A DNA stretch of 55,211 nucleotides from Clostridia bacterium (GTDB taxonomy: Bacteria > Bacillota > Clostridia > Christensenellales > UBA1242), in contig JAGBFI010000025.1 in assembly GCA_017936585.1 (NCBI GenBank), forward strand, positions 1-55,211, given 5' to 3'. Every line of letters begins with the position of its first letter. The first letter of the stretch is position 1. The position numbers were made by a program, and so were the translations under genes. The notes beneath the pieces were generated by a model that did no database searches, was not told the DNA's origin, and saw only the letters and a list, made by a program, of their open reading frames with translations. Below are positions 24,851 to 33,717 of this stretch, one piece after another.

Positions 24851-24910
24851 GTGTGGGCGACAAGTTTATGAAAGTGTCATAAGAATTTGAAAGGAGATTT
24901 GGAAAATAAG

Positions 24911-25930
24911 ATGAAAAATAAATTGGAAGAAATTTTGAAATCTGGAACTTCTGAAATTGAAGTGTTGCAAGATTTGAAGACTCTTGATGAAGTTAGGGTG
25001 AAGTATCTTGGCAAAGCGGGGGCTTTGACGCAAATTTTGCGCGGAATGAAGGATGTCCCTGCGGAGGAAAGAAGAGAAGTTGGTTCTTTAGCAAATTCTG
25101 TGCGTGAAACTTTGGAAAAAGCGTTGAGCGAAAAGTGGGCTGAACTTGAAAATGCTGCGCTCGTGGCTGAGATGGAAAAAGAAAAAATTGACATCACAGA
25201 GCCAAGCAGGGGGGTGAAAAGAGGTGCTTTGCATCCTCTTACAAGATTTAACAACAAGTTTATGGAAATCTGCGTTGAAATGGGTTTCACTGTCATTCAG
25301 GGGCCAGAAATTGAAACTGATTATTACAACTTTGAAGCATTGAATGTTCCAAAAAATCATCCAGCAAGAGATATGCAGGATTCTTTCTATATAACTGACA
25401 ACATTTTGATGAGAACTCAAACATCGAATATGCAAATTCGTGCAATGGAAAAAATGAAACCTCCTTTCAAAGTTGTTTGTCCGGGAAGAGTTAACAGAAA
25501 CGACAGTGACAGTTCTCACTCTCCAATTTTCAACCAATTTGAAGCACTTGTGATTGATGAAAACATTGGACTTAAAGATTTGATGATGATGATTAAAGAA
25601 ATTTTGAAGCGTTTGTTTGGTGAAGATGTGAAAATGCGTGTGAGGCCATCATACTTCCCGTTCACTGAACCAAGTATTGAAATTGATGCAACTTGTCAAA
25701 GATGTCAAGGAAAGGGGTGTTCTTTGTGTAAGGGGACTGGTTTCTCAGAAGTGTTTGGTGCTGGCGTTGTGAATCCAAAAGTTTTGGAAATGTCTGGAAT
25801 TGACAGTGTAAAATACAGCGGATTTGCGTTTGGACCTGGAATTGACAGAAGTGTTATGGTGACAAACAAAATTCCAAACATCAAATATTTGTTTAGAAAC
25901 GACTTGAGATTTTTGAAACAAATGAGATAA
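24911..25930 (+). CDS. pheS: Phenylalanyl-tRNA synthetase, alpha subunit
   Basis: A 339-residue catalytic subunit of the (alpha beta)2 enzyme. An N-terminal coiled coil (about residues 1-80) is followed by the class II core: motif 1 region HPLTRFNNKFMEICVEMGF, motif 2 (FKVVCPGRVNRNDSDSSHSP), and FRPSYFPFTEPSIEID-like VRPSYFPFTEPSIEID. Four Cys follow (CQRCQGKGCSLC), and motif 3 is FAFGPGIDRSVM. The ATG at 24911 is chosen; upstream in-frame TTG codons at 24887 and 24899 overlap the ribosome-binding site AAGGAG. The Cys cluster is an extra compared with the shortest PheS proteins and may bind zinc. Regulated by the T-box; pheT follows after 84 bases that hold a palindromic repeat. Confidence 0.97.
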   Translation: MKNKLEEILKSGTSEIEVLQDLKTLDEVRVKYLGKAGALTQILRGMKDVPAEERREVGSLANSVRETLEKALSEKWAELENAALVAEMEKEKIDITEPSRGVKRGALHPLTRFNNKFMEICVEMGFTVIQGPEIETDYYNFEALNVPKNHPARDMQDSFYITDNILMRTQTSNMQIRAMEKMKPPFKVVCPGRVNRNDSDSSHSPIFNQFEALVIDENIGLKDLMMMIKEILKRLFGEDVKMRVRPSYFPFTEPSIEIDATCQRCQGKGCSLCKGTGFSEVFGAGVVNPKVLEMSGIDSVKYSGFAFGPGIDRSVMVTNKIPNIKYLFRNDLRFLKQMR

Positions 25931-25941
25931 GAAAAAACAAA

Positions 25942-25992
25942 ATGTGGTGTAGTATGCATGCATAATACAACCATATGATGTGTAGTATGCAA
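25942..25992. repeat. Palindromic repeat family copy R1 (pheS-pheT gap)
   Basis: ATGTGGTGTAGTATGCA is followed directly by TGCATAATACAACCATAT, and then by an extra half-unit TGTAGTATGCA at 25981-25991. It lies within the pheST operon. Confidence 0.75.
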
Positions 25993-26014
25993 TAAAAACA
26001 AAGAGGAGATAAAA

Positions 26015-28426
26015 ATGAAAATTTCTTATAATTGGCTTAAAGATTTTGTTGATTTGAGCGATTTGACAGCAGAAAAAGTTGCTGAAAAATTGACAGTTTC
26101 TGGGTTTGAAGTTGAAGATGTGATTTATATGAACAAAAATCTTCATGATGTGTATGTTGGACATATTGAAAAGATTGAAAAACATCCTGAAGCTGACAGG
26201 CTTGTTGTGTGCAAGGTAGATGTTGGTTTTAAGAAGGTTCAAATCATCACTTCTGCAACAAATGTGTTTGAAGGAGCGAATGTTCCTGTTTCATTGGAGG
26301 GCGCTGACCTTGCAAATGGAGTGAAGATTAAGCCTACAAATTTCCGTGGTGTTCCAAGTGATGGAATGTTCTGTTCTGGAGAAGAGCTTGGTATTGATGA
26401 AAACTATTTCGAAGGTGCGGGAATAAATGGCATTTTGATTTTGCCGGAAAACTTCGTTGCTGGCACAAAAATTGAAGACGCGCTTATGTTGAATGATGTT
26501 GTGTTTGACGTGAATGTCACTCCAAACCGTCCAGATTGTAACAGTATTATTGGAATTGCTCGTGAAGTTTGCGCGATTTTTGGCAGAAAGTTTAAAAATT
26601 TTGATTTGGGTTATAAAACCGTTGCTGGGAATGTTAACGACATTGTGAAGGTTTCAGTTGAAACTGAAAATTGCCCAAGATATATGGCTTCTTACATCAA
26701 AAACATCAAGCTCGAGCGTTCTCCGCTCTGGTTGAGAAGTCGTTTGCATGCGGTTGATATCAAGCCAATCAACACAATTGTTGACATCACAAACTATATT
26801 CTTGTTGAGCAAGGGCAGCCTATGCATGCGTTTGACTATAAATATCTTGACGGCGGCAAAATCGTTGTAAGGCAGGCAATACGTGGTGAGAAAATTGCCG
26901 TTTTGAACGGAAACTCATACAACCTTGATGAAGATGTGATGGTTATTGCTGATACAAACAAGCCTGTTGTTATTGCGGGTGTTATTGGTGGAGTGAATTC
27001 TTGTGTTGGAAATGACACAATTGAAACTGTGTTTGAATGTGCGGCTTTTGACCTTAAGAGTGTCAGATTGACAGCCAAGAAGTTTGGATTGAGAACTGAC
27101 TCTTCTGCAAGATATGAAAAAGGAGTGAATGTCAACTCTCCAACTGTTGCCATGAAGAGAGCTTTGCATATGGTTGACAAACTTGGTTGTGGAGAAATTG
27201 TTGATGGTGTTGTTGATGTTTGTAATCAAAAACTTGAAGCCAAGGAAGAGATTAAGATTTCTTATAAGAAGGTCTGCAAAATTTTGGGGTTTGAGATTCC
27301 TGTTGAAAAAATGCTCAGCATTTTAAATGGTCTTGGCATTGAGACTGCTGTGTCGGGGGATATGCTTCTCTGCAAGTCGCCGTTTATTCGTGAAGATATC
27401 AAAAATGAAAATGACATCGCAGAAGAAGTTATCAGAATTTATGGATATGATGTGTACAACGATATGGAAGGCGGGTTATTTGAAAATTCGACAACAACAA
27501 TTGGTCAATTTGAACCAAGAATTGCGATGGAAAATAATTTGAAATCTATTCTTGTTGATAATGGTTTCTATGAAACTTTGAACTATTCACTTTACACGGC
27601 TTCTGCTTGCGACAAACTTTTGCTCGCCGAGGATGATGAAAGAAGAAAGGTGATCAAGATTGCAAATCCAATCAGTGAAGATTTGTCAACGGTGAGAACG
27701 GTTATGGCTCATGCGCTGCTTGTTGATGTTGCTTACAATCTTTCTGTTGGAAACAAAGAATTGAGATTTTTTGAAACTGGAAGGGTGTATCAACCTAAAA
27801 AACTTCCACTTGAGGAGTTGCCGCTTGAAAATAATCGTCTTTCAATTGCGGTTTGTGAAAGTGGGTATGATTTCTTCGCTCTCAAAGGTGTTGTTGAGAA
27901 TTTGCTTCTTGTAAGCTCTTTGAAATACACTCTTAAAAGAAGCGTTGAACCATATCTTCACAGTGGGGTGAGTGCAGACATTGTTGCGGAAGACGGCAAA
28001 GTGATTGGCTGGTTTGGAAAAGTGCATAAGAGTGTTTTAAAGAATTATGACATCAATCAAGATGTGTTCTATGCTGAAATTGACACCGATTATTTGGCTG
28101 TTTTGCCAGAGAAGCAATATGCGACAAAAGAAATTTCAAAATTCCCAACAGTTGAAAGAGACATTGCGGTTGTTGTTGATGAAAAAATCAGCAACGCTGA
28201 GCTGGCGGGGGCGATTAAATCCGCTGCTGGAAAAAATTTCTTTGATGTAAGTTTGTTTGACGTTTACAGAAATGAGTCTTTGGGCGAGGATAAAAAGAGT
28301 ATGGCATATAAAATTGTGTTTATGTGTGAAGAAAAAACTCTGACTGGCGAAGAAATTTCTGCGGCTGTGAACAAGATTTTGAGAAGTCTGCAATTCAGGT
28401 TTGGTGCCAAGCTGAGAGAAATGTAA
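26015..28426 (+). CDS. pheT: Phenylalanyl-tRNA synthetase, beta subunit
   Basis: An 803-residue non-catalytic subunit. The domains are in the usual order. An N-terminal tRNA-binding EMAP-like domain comes first (residues 40-150: YVGHIEKIEKHPEADRLVVCKVDVG). The B3/B4 editing domain follows, with TPNRPDCNSIIGIAREV and GQPMHAFDYKYL. B5 includes EDIKNENDIAEEVIRIYGYD. The pseudo-catalytic core contains FETLNYSL-like YETLNYSLYT. A C-terminal anticodon-binding FDX-ACB domain ends the protein (KFPTVERDIAVVVDE, then ADLFDVY-like DVSLFDVYR and LRSLQFRFGAKLRE). Length is standard. The ribosome-binding site AGAGGAGA precedes ATG. Confidence 0.97.
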   Translation: MKISYNWLKDFVDLSDLTAEKVAEKLTVSGFEVEDVIYMNKNLHDVYVGHIEKIEKHPEADRLVVCKVDVGFKKVQIITSATNVFEGANVPVSLEGADLANGVKIKPTNFRGVPSDGMFCSGEELGIDENYFEGAGINGILILPENFVAGTKIEDALMLNDVVFDVNVTPNRPDCNSIIGIAREVCAIFGRKFKNFDLGYKTVAGNVNDIVKVSVETENCPRYMASYIKNIKLERSPLWLRSRLHAVDIKPINTIVDITNYILVEQGQPMHAFDYKYLDGGKIVVRQAIRGEKIAVLNGNSYNLDEDVMVIADTNKPVVIAGVIGGVNSCVGNDTIETVFECAAFDLKSVRLTAKKFGLRTDSSARYEKGVNVNSPTVAMKRALHMVDKLGCGEIVDGVVDVCNQKLEAKEEIKISYKKVCKILGFEIPVEKMLSILNGLGIETAVSGDMLLCKSPFIREDIKNENDIAEEVIRIYGYDVYNDMEGGLFENSTTTIGQFEPRIAMENNLKSILVDNGFYETLNYSLYTASACDKLLLAEDDERRKVIKIANPISEDLSTVRTVMAHALLVDVAYNLSVGNKELRFFETGRVYQPKKLPLEELPLENNRLSIAVCESGYDFFALKGVVENLLLVSSLKYTLKRSVEPYLHSGVSADIVAEDGKVIGWFGKVHKSVLKNYDINQDVFYAEIDTDYLAVLPEKQYATKEISKFPTVERDIAVVVDEKISNAELAGAIKSAAGKNFFDVSLFDVYRNESLGEDKKSMAYKIVFMCEEKTLTGEEISAAVNKILRSLQFRFGAKLREM

Positions 28427-28436
28427 TTTTGTTATT

Positions 28437-28476
28437 TTGTGTGTGCTATGCAATAATTGTGCTGCATAACACACAA
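28437..28476. repeat. Palindromic repeat family copy R2 (after pheT)
   Basis: TTGTGTGTGCTATGCA (28437-28452) pairs with TGCATAACACACAA (28463-28476), with a 2-nt bulge and a 10-nt loop. Confidence 0.75.
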
Positions 28477-28498
28477 TATATTGTGTTGAGGAGAAATT

Positions 28499-29620
28499 AT
28501 GGTTTGTTATCTTGACAATGCTGGAACAACAAAAATGTTTGAACAGTGCGTTGAAGTGCACCATAGTTTTTCTTGCGACAATTTTTATAATCCATCCGCG
28601 CTGTCTGAGCAAGCTATGGGTGTTTCAAAACTTATAAGTAAGGCGGAAAAGTATGTTTTGCAGCGACTGGGTGCATCTGAAGGGAATGTTTTGTTCACTG
28701 GATGTGCGACAGAAAGCAACAATATTGCTGTGAAAGGTTCTCTTCGCTCTGGAAATTGGGAATATGTTTTTTCTGCTGGTGAGCATCCTTCTGTGTTTAA
28801 CATTTCAAAAAAGTTGGAACTTGATGGGTTTAAAGTTCACATTGTTCCTCTTGACGAGGCTGGACGGGTTGACGTTGCGAGACTTGAGGCTGTTTTAAAT
28901 GAAAGAACGAGATTTATCAGTGTGATGCATGTCAGCAATGAGACAGGTGCTGTCAATGACCTTGTGAAAATCTCTAATTTAAAAAATAAGAAATGTCCAA
29001 AGGCGGTTTTGCATGTTGATGGGGTGCAGGGATTTATGAAAATCCCATTTTCTCTTCGCTCAATAGCTGTTGATTTGTATTCTTTCAGTGCTCACAAATT
29101 TCATGGACCAAAAGGCGTTGGCGGGCTTTATGTGAGGAATAAAGGTGCTTTGAAAGAGTTGTTTCAAGGCGGAGGACAGCAATATACGTTGCGTTCTGGA
29201 ACTGAAAATGTGTCTGGAATTATGCAGATGTGTAAGGCGCTTGAACTTATTGATGAAAAGGAGAATTTTGAAAGGGTTGTTGAGATTAAAAAGATTTTTA
29301 ACTCTTTTCTTGGCGCTGATGGTTTGATTGTTAAAGATTTTGGCGGGTCTCCTTACATCGAAAACCTTATCTTTTCTGGGGTAAAGGGTGAAACTATGCT
29401 TCATGCGCTTAATCAAAAAGGTGTGATTGTGGGGCTTGGAAGTGCTTGTTCATCGAAGAAAGCGGGGAATCGCATTTTGGAAAAAATTGGTCTTGCAAAA
29501 GATGAAATAATTTCAAGTGTGAGAATCAGTTTCAATGCTTACATGACTGACGAGGAAGTTGAGTGGGCGGCAAAAACGATAAATAAAGTCTATTTGGAAA
29601 TTAAGGAAAAGGTGAGCTGA
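28499..29620 (+). CDS. Cysteine desulfurase (NifS/IscS type), partner of ThiI
   Basis: A 373-residue PLP enzyme that takes sulfur from cysteine. The N-terminus has YLDNAGTTKMFEQC. The PLP pocket includes HVSNETGA, HVDGVQGF and the Schiff-base Lys in SFSAHKFHGPKG (near residue 200). The catalytic Cys lies in GLGSACSSKK near residue 316, the short-loop form seen in group I and NifS-like desulfurases. The next gene, thiI, overlaps it (TGATG), so this is most likely the sulfur donor for tRNA 4-thiouridine, as with NifZ in Bacillus. Confidence 0.93.
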   Translation: MVCYLDNAGTTKMFEQCVEVHHSFSCDNFYNPSALSEQAMGVSKLISKAEKYVLQRLGASEGNVLFTGCATESNNIAVKGSLRSGNWEYVFSAGEHPSVFNISKKLELDGFKVHIVPLDEAGRVDVARLEAVLNERTRFISVMHVSNETGAVNDLVKISNLKNKKCPKAVLHVDGVQGFMKIPFSLRSIAVDLYSFSAHKFHGPKGVGGLYVRNKGALKELFQGGGQQYTLRSGTENVSGIMQMCKALELIDEKENFERVVEIKKIFNSFLGADGLIVKDFGGSPYIENLIFSGVKGETMLHALNQKGVIVGLGSACSSKKAGNRILEKIGLAKDEIISSVRISFNAYMTDEEVEWAAKTINKVYLEIKEKVS

Positions 29621-30789
29621 TGAAAAAAGTTTTGTTGTTAAAGTTTGGTGAGTTGTTTCTGAAAGGTCGAAATAGACATGAGTTTATCAAACTTTTGAAG
29701 GCTAATATTTTGAAAAAACTGCGTGGATATTCTTGTAAGTTGGAGGAGACTCAAGGGCGTTTGGTGCTTCATTCTTATAACGAAAATCTGGAAAGCGAAA
29801 TAATTGAAAGATTGCAACAAGTTTTTGGACTTATTGCTGTCATGAGTGCGATTGAGTTTGATACATCCCTTCAGGAAATTGAGAAGCGTGTTTCTGAAAT
29901 TTGTTTTGACGGCGTGAAAAGTTTTAGGATTGAAACCAAAAGAGCCGACAAAACTTTTCCGATGACTTCAATGGAACTTGATAAACATTTGGGCGGGGTG
30001 GTTTTGGACAAATATCCAAACTTGCAAGTGGATCTGTATAATCCTGAGGCTGTTTTGCACGTCGAAGTGCGTGTGAATGGAAAGACCTACTTGTATAATC
30101 AACTGCATCAATGTGCTGGAGGACTTCCTTTGGGAAGTGGCGGGAAGGCACTTTTACTCCTTTCTGGTGGGATTGACAGTCCGGTGGCTGGCTATCTTAT
30201 GTCGAAAAGAGGGTTGAGATTGGAAGCTGTTCACTTTCATTCTTATCCATACACAAGCGTTCAAGCGAAGGAAAAAGTGATCGAACTTGCAAAAGAGATT
30301 TCTGTTTATTGCGATGAAATCAAATTGCATATTGTTTCCTTTACAGAAATTCAAGAGCAAATTCATCGAAACTGCGACGAAGAATATATGATAACAATTA
30401 TGCGTCGAATTATGATGCGAATCGCAGAGAGATTGTGTAAGCATAATGAGTTGGGGGCGATTATCACGGGTGAGAGTCTGGGGCAGGTTGCAAGCCAAAC
30501 TATGCAAAGTATGAACGTGACTAATTCGGTTGTTTCGATTCCGGTTTTTAGGCCGGTGATTGCTTATGACAAAGAAGACATCATGTCTGTGGCAAAGAAA
30601 ATTAAGACATATGAAACATCAATTCTTCCATATGAGGATTGTTGTACGGTGTTTCTTCCAAAAAATCCTGTGATTAAACCAACAATTAAAAGAGCGGAAT
30701 TGCTCGAACAAAATCTTGATATTGAAGCCCTTGTTGAGCAGGCGGTCAACAATGAGGAAATTTTGACAATCAACAATTTTTCAAAGTAG
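29620..30789 (+). CDS. thiI: tRNA 4-thiouridine synthetase ThiI
   Basis: A 389-residue tRNA sulfurtransferase that makes s4U8 in tRNA. An N-terminal ferredoxin-like and THUMP region (residues 1-165) is followed by a PP-loop ATP pyrophosphatase with LLLSGGIDSPVAGYLMSKRG near residue 180. Further family motifs are AIITGESLGQVASQTMQSM and YEDCCTVFLPKNP. The C-terminal rhodanese domain of the E. coli form is absent, as usual in Firmicutes. It is co-translated with the desulfurase gene. Confidence 0.95.
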   Translation: MKKVLLLKFGELFLKGRNRHEFIKLLKANILKKLRGYSCKLEETQGRLVLHSYNENLESEIIERLQQVFGLIAVMSAIEFDTSLQEIEKRVSEICFDGVKSFRIETKRADKTFPMTSMELDKHLGGVVLDKYPNLQVDLYNPEAVLHVEVRVNGKTYLYNQLHQCAGGLPLGSGGKALLLLSGGIDSPVAGYLMSKRGLRLEAVHFHSYPYTSVQAKEKVIELAKEISVYCDEIKLHIVSFTEIQEQIHRNCDEEYMITIMRRIMMRIAERLCKHNELGAIITGESLGQVASQTMQSMNVTNSVVSIPVFRPVIAYDKEDIMSVAKKIKTYETSILPYEDCCTVFLPKNPVIKPTIKRAELLEQNLDIEALVEQAVNNEEILTINNFSK

Positions 30790-30835
30790 GGTTAAGAAAA
30801 GAAATTTTTTCTCTTTTTAATATAAATAAATAAGA

Positions 30836-30935
30836 TATAATACATACAACTAATTATTATGAAAAATTTTTTATTAAGAAAAGCTTTCGTGAGGGTGGGG
30901 TATAAAATGGCATATCGTCTTGATATGTCTTTTTT
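30836..30935 (+). ncRNA. Candidate short RNA between thiI and argR
   Basis: TATAAT at 30836-30841 would start an RNA near 30848. An 8-bp hairpin (GGCATATC, loop GTCTT, GATATGTC at 30909-30929) followed by six T would end it at 30935, giving a length near 88 nt. A 58-codon frame crosses it but has no ribosome-binding site. The -35 match is poor. It may instead be only a terminator for thiI. Confidence 0.3.
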
Positions 30936-31124
30936 ATTGTTGTATGCTCAATTTGTGTCCGTCGATTTATTTTTGATTTTTTTCATTCTTCGGTTGTGGG
31001 AGGAGGGTGCTGTTTGCGGTTCGGGGTGGGGTTGAAAGTGAGGTTGTATAAAATGTATATTCGATTATATTTATAAATTCTGAATTTATAAATTTGCATA
31101 TTTTGAAATTATTATAAAAAATGA
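30936..31124. other. Gene-free stretch before the argR control region
   Basis: This stretch has a G-rich patch around 30998-31050 (GTGGGAGGAGGG and CGGGGTGGGG) and is otherwise AT-rich. No gene is supported. Confidence 0.5.
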
Positions 31125-31220
31125 CTGAATAAATATGCAAAAATCACTTGCATATTTATAAATTTTATTGTATAATAATCGAAAATGCATGAATAAACAT
31201 AAATTTATATTTATGCATAA
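31125..31220 (+). promoter_or_regulatory. argR promoter with multiple ARG boxes
   Basis: Promoter: TTGCAT at 31148-31153, a 17-nt spacer, TATAAT at 31171-31176. ARG-box-like palindromes flank it. TGAATAAATATGCAA overlaps and precedes the -35 box, and TTGCATATTTATAA covers it. ATGCATGAATAAACATAAA and TTTATATTTATGCAT form a pair at 31185-31218, just after the start of transcription. The layout implies autorepression by ArgR. Confidence 0.75.
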
Positions 31221-31269
31221 CGGCTACAACCCCCTAAAATATGGCGATGTAGCGATTAAGGAGTTCGAA

Positions 31270-31722
31270 ATGGCAAGAAGCTCAAGACAATCTAAAATTT
31301 TGGAATTGATTTCAACTAAAGAGATTGAAACGCAAGAAGAACTTGCAAGAGAATTGAAAAACGCTAACTTTGAAATCACTCAGGCAACAATTTCCAGAGA
31401 TATTAAAGAGTTGGGTTTGACAAAAATCTTGGGAAGTTCTGGAAAATATAAATATGCCATTTTGGGCTCAGAACAACAAGTTGTTTCAAACAAGTACATA
31501 AACATTTTCAGAGAATGCGTCATTTCTGTCAAACCCGCCCTCAACTTGGCTGTGGTCAGAACAATCAAAGGCATGGGCTCTGGTGTATGTTCTTTCATTG
31601 ATAAGTTGAATTTGAATGAACTTATGGGTGCAACCTATGGCGACGACACAGTGATGTTGATTTTTCCTTCAACAACTCTGGCAAGCGAAGCTGTGGTGAC
31701 TTTGCAAGAACTTATGCAGTGA
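31270..31722 (+). CDS. argR: Arginine repressor
   Basis: A 150-residue hexameric repressor/activator of arginine metabolism. The N-terminal winged helix has SRQSKILELISTKEIETQEELARELK and the recognition helix QATISRDIKELGLTKI. The C-terminal arginine-binding and oligomerisation domain has GMGSGVCSFIDKLNLNELMGATYGDDTVMLIF. The start at 31270 follows AAGGAG; the frame is open upstream to 31168 but that part is the leader with ARG boxes. recN follows, the classic argR-recN order of Firmicutes. Confidence 0.95.
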   Translation: MARSSRQSKILELISTKEIETQEELARELKNANFEITQATISRDIKELGLTKILGSSGKYKYAILGSEQQVVSNKYINIFRECVISVKPALNLAVVRTIKGMGSGVCSFIDKLNLNELMGATYGDDTVMLIFPSTTLASEAVVTLQELMQ

Positions 31723-31726
31723 TTTG

Positions 31727-31755
31727 TTGCTCTTTTTGTGGCGATGATGTATAAT
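31727..31755 (+). promoter_or_regulatory. Promoter of recN
   Basis: TTGCTC at 31727-31732, a 17-nt spacer and TATAAT at 31750-31755. No LexA-type operator of the Bacillus form (GAAC-N4-GTTC) is visible. Confidence 0.65.
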
Positions 31756-31791
31756 AGAAAGGAAATGATTTTGGTCGGCTAAGGAGTGTAA

Positions 31792-33450
31792 ATGCTTTCG
31801 TCTTTATCTCTTTCAAATGTTGCTTTAATCAAAAAGCAAACCATAGATTTCAAAAGTGGATTCAATTGCCTGCTTGGGCAATCCGGTGCTGGAAAAAGCA
31901 TTGTTATTGATGCTTTAAGTTTTTCTTTGGGTGCCAAGGCTGACAAGGGGCTGATTCGCTCTGGTGAGTCAGCACTTCGCGTTGACGCGGTTTTTTCTGA
32001 TGTTGGTGAAGAGCAAAAACAACTTTTGCAGGAGTGGGAGATTGATTGCGAAGATGAACTTATCATCACGCGCACTTTGACGCAAGAAGGAAAGTCGGCG
32101 GTGAAAATCAATGGTTTTCCGGCAACTGTGAAGATGCTACAACAGTTGGCTGAAAAACTGGTTGATTTTTGTGGGCAACATGACAGTGTGGGGCTTCTGA
32201 ATGCAAACAACCATCTTGCTTTTTTGGACAAGTTTGTTGGCGTTGAGGTTGAAAAACTGAAAGATGAGGCAGCTGGACTTTATGATGAAATAAAAGAAAT
32301 TGAGAAGAAAATTTTCTCTCTTGGTGGAAATGAGGCTGAGAGGGCGCGCGAAAAGGAGATCCTTGAGTTTCAGATTCAAGAAATTGAGGAGGCTCATCTC
32401 GAATTGGCTGAAGAAGAGGAACTTAAAGAGAGATTTGAATTTATTTCCGCTTCAGAAAAGATTTTCGAAAAGGTTAGCGAGGTTTTAAACAAACTTGATG
32501 GTCAACGTGACAATGCTTCGGCTCTTGTTTATGAGTCAAAAGGGGATCTTTCAAGTTTTTCCAATTTTAAGGATATTGAGGAGTGTCGGGCGCGTCTTGA
32601 AAATTGTTATTATGAGCTGAAAGATATTGTTGATGTGCTTGAAAGTGTGCGTGACAACACGGATTTTGACCCTAGGGAACTTGAACGTATCGATGCTCGT
32701 TTGGATTTGATAAAAAAATTGTCACGTAAGTATGGAAAGACTGTTGAGGATATTCTTGATTTTCAGGAGCAGTGCAAGAAGAAACTTGACGAAATTGAAA
32801 ACAGTGCTGAAATGCTGCAAAAACTCAATTCACAAAAGCAGGCGCTTGAGGCGAAATTGTATGAAACTTGTAGGGTTTTGAGTGCGTTGAGAAAAAAATA
32901 TGCCATGATTTTTGAGGAACAAATTGCTGAGCAGCTTGACGACCTTGAGATGAAAGGAACATATTTTAAGGTTGACTTTGCTGAGGGTGAATGCACAAAG
33001 AAGGGCAGCGACATTGTGAAGTTTATGTTTTCGGCAAATAAAGGGCAAGAAATTCGTGATTTACACAAGACGGCGTCTGGCGGTGAACTTTCAAGACTGC
33101 TTTTGGCGTTCAAAAATGTTATGCTTGACAATGAAATGGTGCAGACTGTTGTTTTTGACGAGATTGACGCTGGAATCAGTGGTCACACTGCGGGCAAGCT
33201 GGCTGACAAACTTGTCAACATTTCAAAATTCACACAAATCATTTGCATAACGCACACTCCAGTTGTTGCGTCAAAGGCGGACGAGTTTTTGCTTGTTGAG
33301 AAGAATGTTGTAGGTGACAGTACAGTTTCAACTGTTACTCCACTTGATGAGCAGCAATCCGTTCACGAAGTTGCAAGGCTTTTGGATGGCGGCGAAACTG
33401 TGTCTGAAACGGCGATTGAGCATGCAAAGAAACTTTTTGAAGGGAAATAG
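31792..33450 (+). CDS. recN: DNA repair protein RecN
   Basis: A 552-residue SMC-like ATPase for double-strand break repair. Walker A is GQSGAGKSIVIDAL near residue 30. Long coiled-coil arms fill residues 150-370. The signature TASGGELSRLLLAFK and Walker B TVVFDEIDAGISG are near residues 430-465, followed by ICITHTPVVASKAD. The length is normal. It has its own promoter behind argR and a terminator at 33502. Confidence 0.96.
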   Translation: MLSSLSLSNVALIKKQTIDFKSGFNCLLGQSGAGKSIVIDALSFSLGAKADKGLIRSGESALRVDAVFSDVGEEQKQLLQEWEIDCEDELIITRTLTQEGKSAVKINGFPATVKMLQQLAEKLVDFCGQHDSVGLLNANNHLAFLDKFVGVEVEKLKDEAAGLYDEIKEIEKKIFSLGGNEAERAREKEILEFQIQEIEEAHLELAEEEELKERFEFISASEKIFEKVSEVLNKLDGQRDNASALVYESKGDLSSFSNFKDIEECRARLENCYYELKDIVDVLESVRDNTDFDPRELERIDARLDLIKKLSRKYGKTVEDILDFQEQCKKKLDEIENSAEMLQKLNSQKQALEAKLYETCRVLSALRKKYAMIFEEQIAEQLDDLEMKGTYFKVDFAEGECTKKGSDIVKFMFSANKGQEIRDLHKTASGGELSRLLLAFKNVMLDNEMVQTVVFDEIDAGISGHTAGKLADKLVNISKFTQIICITHTPVVASKADEFLLVEKNVVGDSTVSTVTPLDEQQSVHEVARLLDGGETVSETAIEHAKKLFEGK

Positions 33451-33680
33451 GATATAAGACTGTTGGGCACATGATGCTTTGAAAATTTCAATTTAAAAAA
33501 TCAACACTTTTCTTGGTGTTGTTTTTTTATTATCTTATGAAATAAGATAAAGATTTACTGTGAGGTGTCTGATGAAAAAACGTTGTCTAATGAAATAGGA
33601 TTTATAAAAGATTTTTTGTAATATGAAATAGGACTTTTTATCTTGAGGGGTGGGAATTGCTGAAGTGAGAAATAAGATAT
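33445..33680. repeat. Recurring GAAATA(G/A)GA motif between recN and the COG2426 gene
   Basis: Copies occur at 33445 (GAAATAGGATA), 33538 (ATGAAATAAGA), 33590 and 33623 (both ATGAAATAGGA) and near 33669 (GAAATAAGATA). One copy forms the palindrome TATCTTAT-GAA-ATAAGATA (33531-33549). Confidence 0.55.
33502..33528 (+). terminator. Terminator of recN
   Basis: CAACAC (33502-33507) pairs with GTGTTG (33516-33521), followed by seven T. Confidence 0.85.
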
Positions 33681-33717
33681 GATGGCTTGTCATATTAATA
33701 AGCAAGGGGGCTGTTTT

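Noticed and set aside
30858..31034. 58-codon frame in the thiI-argR gap
   Set aside because: It has no ribosome-binding site, and a strong intrinsic terminator lies inside it.
31727..31791. SOS (LexA) box at recN
   Set aside because: No GAAC-N4-GTTC-type palindrome is present near the promoter.
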